This document shows positions 1-6,419 of a stretch of 64,000 nt of DNA, piece after piece. The notes beneath the pieces are model-generated. The model saw only the letters and a program-made list of their open reading frames with translations. It was not told the origin of the DNA and searched no databases. Source of the DNA: DASVCN01 sp040905665 (GTDB taxonomy: Bacteria > Deinococcota > Deinococci > Deinococcales > Trueperaceae); NCBI GenBank assembly GCA_040905665.1, contig JBBDRD010000042.1, forward strand, positions 19,464-83,463, written 5' to 3'. Numbering within the stretch: the stretch's first letter is position 1; each line of letters opens with the position of its first letter. The translations under genes and the position numbers were made by a program.

Positions 1-900
1 GGCAGGGGAGCGCTTCGCCTGGCGCTCTTCGACGCTGCGAATTGCGAACGGAGAGGTTCTCGCCTGGGTGGCAATCCCCTGCGCCTGACTCTCGCCCAGC
101 AGCAGCACGTCGCGCCCTACTTCGAGGCCGCTTTTCAGCTGGCCCGTGTCGGGGTCGAAGTCGCGACCGCTTGCCAGCCTGACTCCGGTGAAGTGGGTCA
201 GCACCGCGTCGAAAGCAGACCCCGCCTCACCACCGGCGTCCTCGCTCGCGGCCCTTGCCAAACGTGCCTTTAGATCCCAATAGCCGGCCGGCATGAAGCG
301 CAGACGCTCTTGCTCGCGTAACACCATCATCCGTACAGCAACGCTCTGCACCCGGCCGGCCGAGAGCTTGGGGGCGATCTTTTTCCAGAGGAGCGGCGAG
401 ATGGTGTAACCCACCAGCCGGTCGAGCACTCGGCGAGTTTCCTGAGCGTCCACCAGGTGCTGGTCTATGGCGCGCGTCTGCTCGAGGGCATTCAGGATCG
501 CGTCGGCCGTGATCTCGTGGAAGACCATCCGGCGCACGGGAACCTTGGGTTCGAGCAGCTGAACCAAATGCCAGCCGATCGATTCCCCCTCGCGATCCTC
601 ATCAGTCGCTATGTAGAGTTCGCCGGCGTCCTTGAGCGCTTTGCGAAGCTGCGTTACCACCTGCTTCTTGCGTGGCGACACGATATAGAGAGGTTCGAAT
701 CCGTCTTCGACGCTCACGCCAAGGCGGGCCCAAGGCTTGCCCTTGAACTCTTCCGGTATCTCGGCAGCGTTCGCCGGCAGGTCGCGCACATGCCCCATGC
801 TCGCTTCTACCTGATACTCGCTGGGTAGAAAGCGTCTGATGGTGCGCGCTTTCGTCGGCGACTCCACTATTACGAGCTTTTTCGCTGTTGCCTTACTCAA
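1..900 (-). CDS. topA: DNA topoisomerase I, N-terminal part (cut by window edge)
   Basis: Type IA topoisomerase that relaxes negative supercoils. The first 300 residues are visible and the 3' end lies outside the window. Residues 1-130 form the TOPRIM domain: a KKLVIVESPTKA strand holds the catalytic Glu, and TDEDREGE supplies the metal-binding acidic triad. A segment reading LSAGRVQSVAVR, typical of the family, follows. The active-site Tyr would lie beyond the edge. The start is TTG at 898-900, preceded by GAGGGG at 7 nt; no ATG in frame covers the SPTKA strand. The gene points the same way as recR-ebfC-dnaX, about 160 nt downstream of recR. Family assignment is secure; only the exact start is inferred. 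Confidence 0.93.
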   Translation of the reverse strand, partial: MSKATAKKLVIVESPTKARTIRRFLPSEYQVEASMGHVRDLPANAAEIPEEFKGKPWARLGVSVEDGFEPLYIVSPRKKQVVTQLRKALKDAGELYIATDEDREGESIGWHLVQLLEPKVPVRRMVFHEITADAILNALEQTRAIDQHLVDAQETRRVLDRLVGYTISPLLWKKIAPKLSAGRVQSVAVRMMVLREQERLRFMPAGYWDLKARLARAASEDAGGEAGSAFDAVLTHFTGVRLASGRDFDPDTGQLKSGLEVGRDVLLLGESQAQGIATQARTSPFAIRSVEERQAKRSPA

Positions 901-1060
901 TGGTATTCCCCTCGGAAATCGCCCGCCATTATAAGTACCGCTGTTCGTCTGTCAAGATCACGCGGTCGATCTCGAGGGCCAGTCGCGCATGCATGCGCGA
1001 AGCGGCGACTGGTCCGAGGCGCGTGGGAACGAGCCGCTGGGGCGGCAAGCGGGTTGAGGT

Positions 1061-1657
1061 TCAGAGCCTGCGACGGTGGCTGATAGCCCGTCCCAGAGTT
1101 ACTTCGTCGGCATACTCGAGGTCTCCGCCCATCGGTAAGCCATATGCAATGCGGGAAACGCCGAGGTTGCGGTCGGACAGTGCTCGCGCCAAATACATGG
1201 CGGTTGCCTCGCCCTCGACCGTGGTGGAAGTGGCGAGTATCACTTCGGGACCCTCCGCCAGCCGCTCGAACAGGGTAGAGATGGTCAGCTGATCGGGACC
1301 AACGCCGTTCATGGGGGAGAGAGCGCCATGCAGAACGTGATAGAGCCCGCTGTACTCGCCGCTACGCTCGATCGCCAGCAGGTCGGCGGGTTGTTCCACG
1401 ACGCACAGCAGCGAGCGGTCCCTTGCCCGATCTTCACAAACCGAGCAGCGCTCCTCGCCCCGGGTCATGACGTTGAAGCACTCCGGGCACCGCTCCAAGG
1501 TCTGCTTCGCGTCGGCGATTGCCTTGGCAAGTGCCAGAACCTCGTCCTCAGGTTTATTGAAGAGGTGGAAGGCCAGCCTCTGAGCGCTTTTTGGGCCTAT
1601 ACCGGGTAATCTGCCGAGCTCACGGATCAGGTTGATCAGGGTCGGCGGGTACTTCAG
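1061..1657 (-). CDS. recR: Recombination mediator RecR, apparent CTG start
   Basis: RecR acts with RecF/RecO in loading RecA at gaps. The 198 codons give the full family architecture: a helix-hairpin-helix (RLPGIGPKSAQRLAFHLF, residues 14-31), a four-Cys zinc finger (CPEC near 57-60 and CSVC near 71-74) and a TOPRIM domain with the VVEQPADLLAIERSGEY and LSPMNGVGPDQL segments. No ATG, GTG or TTG lies in frame ahead of the helix-hairpin-helix. The only codon that gives the deinococcal-style N-terminus (M)KYPP is CTG at 1655-1657. This CTG overlaps the ebfC stop (CTGA, where one usually sees ATGA), and GGGGG lies 6 nt upstream. Translation is probably coupled to ebfC. A sequencing error (A to C) could also explain the CTG. 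Confidence 0.9.
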   Translation of the reverse strand: MKYPPTLINLIRELGRLPGIGPKSAQRLAFHLFNKPEDEVLALAKAIADAKQTLERCPECFNVMTRGEERCSVCEDRARDRSLLCVVEQPADLLAIERSGEYSGLYHVLHGALSPMNGVGPDQLTISTLFERLAEGPEVILATSTTVEGEATAMYLARALSDRNLGVSRIAYGLPMGGDLEYADEVTLGRAISHRRRL

Positions 1658-1974
1658 AACATACCCCCTAGACCTCCCATGCCTCCCATGCCGCCCATCG
1701 CCTGGCCCATTTCGCTCTCCTGGAGCTCCTTGGCCTTTCGCTGCGCATCGGCCACCGCGGCCGTCACCAGGTCCTCGAGCATGTCGACGTCCTGCGGATC
1801 TACCACGCCGGGGTCGATCTTCACGGCGGTCACGGTGCCTTCGCCGTTAGCCGCCGCGGTCACCATGCCGCCGCCGGCGCTGCCTTCGACACTCATGGAA
1901 GCAAGTCGCTCCTGCGCTTCCTGCATCTTTTGCTGGGCTTTCTGTGCTTCTTTCATCAGCTTCTGAATGTTCAT
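1654..1974 (-). CDS. ebfC: YbaB/EbfC family nucleoid-associated protein
   Basis: Small dimeric DNA-binding protein, 106 aa, the usual family size. The N-terminus (MNIQKLMKEAQKAQQKMQEAQERL) is the long amphipathic helix typical of YbaB. The central part carries the GxGxVTAVKIDP signature, and the tail is rich in Gly and Met (MGGMGGMGGLGGMF). The order dnaX-ebfC-recR is one of the best conserved neighbourhoods in bacteria and supports the call. A TAGAGT box lies 9 nt before the ATG, so a leaderless internal promoter is possible in addition to read-through from dnaX. Confidence 0.93.
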   Translation of the reverse strand: MNIQKLMKEAQKAQQKMQEAQERLASMSVEGSAGGGMVTAAANGEGTVTAVKIDPGVVDPQDVDMLEDLVTAAVADAQRKAKELQESEMGQAMGGMGGMGGLGGMF

Positions 1975-2030
1975 CGTGGCGCCACTCTACCGCGCACGCG
2001 TCGACCTTCTCGTTGGGCGGCTGCCAGTAT

Positions 2031-2546
2031 TCATTCGCCGGCGTTCCCGTCCCCATCATCGGCTTCGGCCGTGGGAGGCGCTTCGATATCGATAACCCGT
2101 CCGGGAAAGAGTCTCTGCAAGGTATCGAAGGAAGGGTCGGCGAGTGCCTGAGAATCGGCGGTGGGATCAGCGGAGGGAGCATTGGCGGGACGGTTGGTCG
2201 GGTCGTCCTTAGCGGCGTCGTCCCTAGCTGCGTCGTCCCTAGTGGTGGTATTGGGATTGGCGCCGGCTCGGCGCTTTTGGTCTTCCGACCGACCCTGCGG
2301 CACGTGAGCCTGCTCCCAGAAGTCGGGGGGCAGCTCCTCTTCGACGTACTGTTCGCCCCGTTGTGGAAAGGCGTCGTCATCACTTGGTTCGGCAGCCGAA
2401 TCCTCACTTCCCTGCTCCGGTCCCTGCTCCGAACCCTGCATTGGCGTCGGTGAGGGAGGCGTCACCGAGGGAGACGCTTCCATGGGTGGCTCCACGATCT
2501 CGTGGGTGTCTTGCGGGACGCCTGGGGAAGCGCGTCCCGTCAGGAC
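2031..2546 (-). CDS. dnaX: -1-frame extension of dnaX (tau-like C-terminal tail)
   Basis: This open frame begins exactly where a -1 slip on the dnaX heptamer A AAA AAG would place the ribosome (re-reading base 2546) and runs 171 codons to TGA at 2031-2033, with no stop in between. It is rich in Pro, Asp and Glu, has a short DDAARDDAAKDD repeat, and ends with a hydrophobic segment reading DPSFDTLQRLFPGRVIDIE. From memory that resembles the conserved extreme C-terminus of many DnaX proteins, where tau contacts the polymerase. A GTG at 2495 could start a free 154-aa protein, but the preceding 17 codons are also open and no convincing ribosome site precedes the GTG. Best read as the tail of a 732-aa tau-like product. 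A lost base in the A run of the assembly would give the same picture. Confidence 0.65.
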   Translation of the reverse strand, partial: VLTGRASPGVPQDTHEIVEPPMEASPSVTPPSPTPMQGSEQGPEQGSEDSAAEPSDDDAFPQRGEQYVEEELPPDFWEQAHVPQGRSEDQKRRAGANPNTTTRDDAARDDAAKDDPTNRPANAPSADPTADSQALADPSFDTLQRLFPGRVIDIEAPPTAEADDGDGNAGE

Positions 2547-2566
2547 TTTTTTGCGGCGGGCTCTCC
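2514..2566 (-). promoter_or_regulatory. dnaX: Programmed -1 frameshift signal of dnaX
   Basis: Three elements are in the expected order on the minus strand. GGAGAG at 2566-2561 lies 8 nt before the slippery heptamer A AAA AAG (2552-2546, in the correct phase GCA AAA AAG). Six nt further on is a perfect 8-bp stem (CGGGACGC, 2539-2532, with GCGTCCCG, 2521-2514) with a 10-nt loop. This matches the layout of the E. coli dnaX signal. The zero-frame stop TGA (2542-2540) lies in the spacer. Confidence 0.8.
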
Positions 2567-4228
2567 GGGTCCTTCGATATGCAGCCGGTAGCCCGACCCG
2601 GCTATCTCCTCGATCAGCCGCTCCAGCTCGTTCTGGCGTTTCCTGATCTCGCTGTAGTGGAACTTGTGTGTGTCGCTGTAGCGGATGACGACATCATGGC
2701 CCTCGATACTCTCCTGCGCCGGCGCGAGAAACGCCTTGAGCTGCGGCCCGGCTGCGCTTCGAACCGCGTGCCAATCAAACTTCTTCCCTTGAGAGACGCT
2801 AACGGCGCTCGCTTCGGCGGACGGCTGAGCGCGGTGGTTCGATGAACCGGTCCCCGCGGCCTCGACCTTCGCGCCCTCACCCTCACCCTCACCCTTAGCC
2901 TTCGCGCCGGTTTTCTTCCGGGCCGGCACTGGGCCCCTGCCGGTGGGGTCGAAGGAGGGCAGCTTATCGGACGTATTGTCAAACGGCCGTCCCTTTTCTT
3001 CCGCTGCCGACGGCTGACCGGTGGCGGCGGGAACGTTCCCGGTGAGGGCGTTTAGCCCTTTGAGGAGGGCCACCTCCAGGCTATAGAGGTCGTCGCGTCG
3101 GATGAACCTATCCTGCTCGTCGTCCAGAGCGTGAATGAGCCGCAGCAGTGCGGCGCGCTCCACGGGTAACCGGAAACCCGGGCGGTCGGCCTCATGGGCT
3201 GCCGGAGCGCCGTCGGCGCCGTTGGAGCCGACGACCGTGGCGCCGACGACCGTGGAGCCGACGACCGTGGAGCCGACGACCGTGGCGCTATTGCCGATGA
3301 CCTCATTCCGCAGGGCGTCTCGAAGAACTGTCCCGAGGTTATCGGCCAGACTGCGGGGAGCAAATCCGTCACGGTAGAGCGCTTCGGCCTCAGTTAGCAC
3401 CGTCGCCAGGTCGTTACTCGCCAAGGCGGTGGCAAGCAGCTGCATCCGGTGTACCGGGGGAAGTCCGAGCGCATCCTCGGTGGCGGCGAGAGTAATTTTC
3501 GTCCCAGGGGTGAGCAACCGTTCCAGGAGCGATTCGGCGTCCCGCATCGCTCCGTCGGCGGCGCGCGCCAGCAGTGCCAGTGCCTCTGGCTCCGCCTCGA
3601 TCCCATTTCCTGCCGGGCTGTCGGCCGCACCTCCTACCGTCGCCTCTCGGCACAAGCGCTCCAGTTTGCCGAGGATCTCGGCTTCGGTATGGCGCCGGAA
3701 GCGGAAGTGCTGACAACGCGACAGTACAGTCGACGGGAGCTTCTCGGGCTCGGTCGTGGCCAGCACGAAGACCAGTCCCGGCGGCGGTTCTTCGAGAGTC
3801 TTGAGGAGGGCGTTGGCTGCGGCCTTGCTGAGCATGTGAGCCTCATCGAGAATCCACACGCGCGTGCCTCCGCGCATGGAAACGAGGTTCGTCTTTTCAC
3901 GCAGATCGCGGACATCGTCCACAGAGTTGTTGGAGGCCGCGTCGAGCTCGATAACATCGGGGTGATGCCCCTCGCGCACCATCCGGCAGCCATCGCATTT
4001 GCCGCAGGGCCGCCCAACTCCAACATCCGCTTCGCAGTTGAGGGCCATCGCCAGCAGTCTCGCGGTGGTGGTCTTGCCGACGCCGCGCGGACCCGAGAAG
4101 AGGTACGCGTGGCTGGGCCGCCCACGCTGGAGCGCAGCCAGGAGGACGTCCTTGACGTGCTCCTGGCCCACCACCTCGGCGAACGTCGCCGGTCTTGCGC
4201 GTTGGTAGAGGGCCGTCATCACGGTCAT
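2540..4228 (-). CDS. dnaX: DNA polymerase III subunit gamma/tau, zero-frame product
   Basis: Clamp-loader ATPase. The 562-aa zero-frame product holds Walker A (GPRGVGKT, residues 46-53), a zinc module (Cys at 65, 75, 78, 81), Walker B DEAH (128-131) and the SRC arginine finger (170-172), followed by the collar domain. A low-complexity stretch near residue 330 repeats the five residues STVVG/ATVVG four times. The frame closes with ...AAKKS then TGA, two codons after a slippery heptamer. The start chosen is MTVMTALYQ at 4228; ATG 4219 is equally possible. The longer reading to 4306 is unlikely because it has no ribosome site and runs almost to the divergent patatin gene. The short product corresponds to gamma, and tau probably needs the -1 shift described separately. 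Confidence 0.93.
   Translation of the reverse strand: MTVMTALYQRARPATFAEVVGQEHVKDVLLAALQRGRPSHAYLFSGPRGVGKTTTARLLAMALNCEADVGVGRPCGKCDGCRMVREGHHPDVIELDAASNNSVDDVRDLREKTNLVSMRGGTRVWILDEAHMLSKAAANALLKTLEEPPPGLVFVLATTEPEKLPSTVLSRCQHFRFRRHTEAEILGKLERLCREATVGGAADSPAGNGIEAEPEALALLARAADGAMRDAESLLERLLTPGTKITLAATEDALGLPPVHRMQLLATALASNDLATVLTEAEALYRDGFAPRSLADNLGTVLRDALRNEVIGNSATVVGSTVVGSTVVGATVVGSNGADGAPAAHEADRPGFRLPVERAALLRLIHALDDEQDRFIRRDDLYSLEVALLKGLNALTGNVPAATGQPSAAEEKGRPFDNTSDKLPSFDPTGRGPVPARKKTGAKAKGEGEGEGAKVEAAGTGSSNHRAQPSAEASAVSVSQGKKFDWHAVRSAAGPQLKAFLAPAQESIEGHDVVIRYSDTHKFHYSEIRKRQNELERLIEEIAGSGYRLHIEGPGEPAAKKS
3227..3286 (-). repeat. Four 15-nt tandem repeats inside dnaX
   Basis: Four head-to-tail copies of gccgacgaccgtgg(a/c), in frame, encoding STVVG/ATVVG. 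Copies differ only at the last base. The repeat lies in the linker after the ATPase and collar domains, so copy-number changes should be tolerated. Confidence 0.9.
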
Positions 4229-4300
4229 GCTACCACTCACCGTTTCAACCCCAGGCACTCCGAGTAGCGGGTTTTTGACGCCGTTCGGCACTTCCCGCGG

Positions 4301-4306
4301 TAGCAT
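4301..4306 (+). promoter_or_regulatory. -10 box TAGCAT of a probable leaderless transcript
   Basis: TAGCAT ends 5 nt before the ATG at 4312, so transcription would begin at or next to the start codon; no Shine-Dalgarno sequence is present. A TTGACG at 4275-4280 is a possible -35 but the spacing of 20 nt is long. Confidence 0.5.
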
Positions 4307-4311
4307 GGCTC

Positions 4312-5208
4312 ATGGCGGCAGAACGAACCGCTGTATCCCCGCTGGGCCTGGCGCTGGGCGGCGGAACCGCTCGTGGTCTGGCTCACATCGGCGCCCTAAA
4401 AGTGCTGGAGTCGCGCGGCCTTGCACCGGACCTGATCGCCGGTACCTCCTCCGGCGCCATCATTGCGGCGCTCTATGCATTGGGTATACCTGCCGTCGAA
4501 CTCGAACAGTTGGTTCGGCGCCAGAACATCCTGGAGTTGTGGTCGACGGCGCTCGACTTCGGACTCCACCGCGCCAGCTTCGTTCATGGACGACGCTTGG
4601 AGCGATGGCTGGACCGGAAGGTGTTTTTTGGCGCCACCTTCGCCGATTGCATGATGCCGCTGGCGGTGGCCTGCACCGATGTTGCGGACGGCACTCCGGT
4701 GGTGGTGCGAAGTGGCTCGTTGGCGCGAGCGGTAGTCGCGTCCTCGGCGCTCCCCGTGCTGCTGGCTCCGGTCACAATCGATAACCGGGTACTCATCGAC
4801 GGAGGCTTCGTCGAGGCGGTGCCGTTTCAGGCGTTGAGGACGCTGCGTCCGGGTCGGATGATCGGTGTACACGCCGGACTGGATCCGAAGAGTTCGACTC
4901 TGGTACGCCTGCTGCGTAGACTGGGGGCCTCGAAGCTGAGCGCAGCTTGGGCGGGAGCGAGCGCCGGGCTCAGTCCCACCACTGCGCTGCGGAGTCTGGT
5001 TAGAGGCATCTCGTGCGCCTTGGGCTCCTACGCGTGCGAGCAGACCGTGCCGGCCGGAGCTCTCCTGGTGAGGGCCGATCCTCCCCTGAGCTGGTGGGAT
5101 TTCCACCGCTCGCCCGAGGCAATTGCCGCAGGTGAGGCGGCAATGAATCGGGCATTGGATGTCTGGTCGGAGCAGAAGATGGATAGTTTAGAGAGGAACG
5201 AGGCATGA
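4312..5208 (+). CDS. Patatin-like phospholipase (RssA/YchK type)
   Basis: Serine hydrolase of the patatin family, 298 aa, with a Ser-Asp dyad. The oxyanion-hole loop LGGGTARGLAHIG is at residues 14-26, the nucleophile elbow GTSSG near 44-48 and the catalytic Asp in DGG near 164. No signal peptide or membrane segment is seen, so it is probably cytosolic. It overlaps the next gene by 4 nt (ATGA), so the two are cotranslated. Substrate is unknown; small bacterial homologues are often only presumed lysophospholipases. Confidence 0.85.
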   Translation: MAAERTAVSPLGLALGGGTARGLAHIGALKVLESRGLAPDLIAGTSSGAIIAALYALGIPAVELEQLVRRQNILELWSTALDFGLHRASFVHGRRLERWLDRKVFFGATFADCMMPLAVACTDVADGTPVVVRSGSLARAVVASSALPVLLAPVTIDNRVLIDGGFVEAVPFQALRTLRPGRMIGVHAGLDPKSSTLVRLLRRLGASKLSAAWAGASAGLSPTTALRSLVRGISCALGSYACEQTVPAGALLVRADPPLSWWDFHRSPEAIAAGEAAMNRALDVWSEQKMDSLERNEA

Positions 5209-6419
5209 GCGCCTGCTATATATTCCGACGACTGGAGTCTCAGCGATGGTGGAGGGCGTTGGGCGAGCTCGAGCTAGCGCTTGAAGAGGGCGGGAGTGTC
5301 TCCAGGAGCTACTCGAATCTCGTTTCTGCGTTGATCGATGAAGGATACGATTCCTTGCCCCAAGCGGCGGCCGCCGCCTTGTGCGAGGGGGAAGAGGTGC
5401 TCGCCCGTGGGGCGGGTGAATTGCCAGCCGGCTTGTGCAGAGCTGCGCTGTTGGATCTCGCGTCCATACGCTCGAGAGTCGACAGCGATTGGCAGGGTCG
5501 CTCGGCGGCCACCACCGGCACGGCACTGGCGCCGCTCACCGCCTTGGCGCATCGGAGCGAGCGGACGAGCGAGCTGGAGGCGTGGGGCCGGCGCCTCCTG
5601 AGCGAAGAGCCGGAGCCGCTACTCGACGCCCTCCGGGCCCGCTACCGCGCTTGCGGCACTGGACTGCTAGCGCGCTATAGCGCCTTTCATTGGCGCTCCG
5701 GCGGGCTCAACGGCGTCGAAACGGCGGCGCGCGACCGGCTCGAGGAGCTCGTGGGGCTCGAACGGCAGCTCGAGCGGCTCACCCAGAACGTCGAGCGATT
5801 CCTGGCCGGCGCCCCCGCCCTTCACACCCTGCTGTATGGCCCTCGAGGCAGCGGTAAATCGACGGCCGTGCGTGCGCTGCTAAACCGTTACGCCGGTCGA
5901 GGACTGCGGCTCGTAGAGGTGCCTCTCGAGTCATTGGCTGAGCTCCCCGAGCTGAGTGAGCGTCTGCGAGGAGCGCCGCATCGCTACTTAGTCTTTGTCG
6001 ACGACCTCTCCTTCGAGAGTGGCGACGCGGCGTACCACCCACTAAAGACCTTGCTCGAAGGAAGCGTGGCCGAGCGGCCCGAGAACGTGCTACTCATCGC
6101 CACCAGTAACCGCCGACATCTGGTACGCGAGGGCTTCTCCGACAGGCCAATGCCCGAGGATGACGACGTACACGCCTGGGACACGACCAACGAGCGCTTG
6201 GCGCTGGCCGATCGCTTTGGCCTCGCCATCACTTTCCCCAGCGCCAACCAGCGACACTATCTGATCATGGTTAGGGAGTTGGCGCGACAGCGGAACCTGA
6301 ATATTGCCGGCGGCGAGCTCGATTCCTCGGCAATCAGATTTGCCGATTGGGGCAACGGCTATTCGGGGCGAACCGCGCGACAGTTCATAGACACGCTGGT
6401 CGTGCCCGCGCCGGGTTAG
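5205..6419 (+). CDS. DUF815-type AAA ATPase
   Basis: Protein of 404 aa with a P-loop ATPase in its C-terminal half: Walker A GPRGSGKST (residues 212-220), Walker B VFVDD (263-267), and an LLIATSNRRHL sensor-like segment followed by a region reading DRFGLAITFP. This layout matches the DUF815 family of predicted ATPases, whose role is not established. The N-terminal 200 residues are helical, Ala/Leu/Glu-rich and less conserved. Coupled to the patatin gene by ATGA. Its stop overlaps the convergent FAD gene by 4 nt. Confidence 0.85.
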   Translation: MSACYIFRRLESQRWWRALGELELALEEGGSVSRSYSNLVSALIDEGYDSLPQAAAAALCEGEEVLARGAGELPAGLCRAALLDLASIRSRVDSDWQGRSAATTGTALAPLTALAHRSERTSELEAWGRRLLSEEPEPLLDALRARYRACGTGLLARYSAFHWRSGGLNGVETAARDRLEELVGLERQLERLTQNVERFLAGAPALHTLLYGPRGSGKSTAVRALLNRYAGRGLRLVEVPLESLAELPELSERLRGAPHRYLVFVDDLSFESGDAAYHPLKTLLEGSVAERPENVLLIATSNRRHLVREGFSDRPMPEDDDVHAWDTTNERLALADRFGLAITFPSANQRHYLIMVRELARQRNLNIAGGELDSSAIRFADWGNGYSGRTARQFIDTLVVPAPG

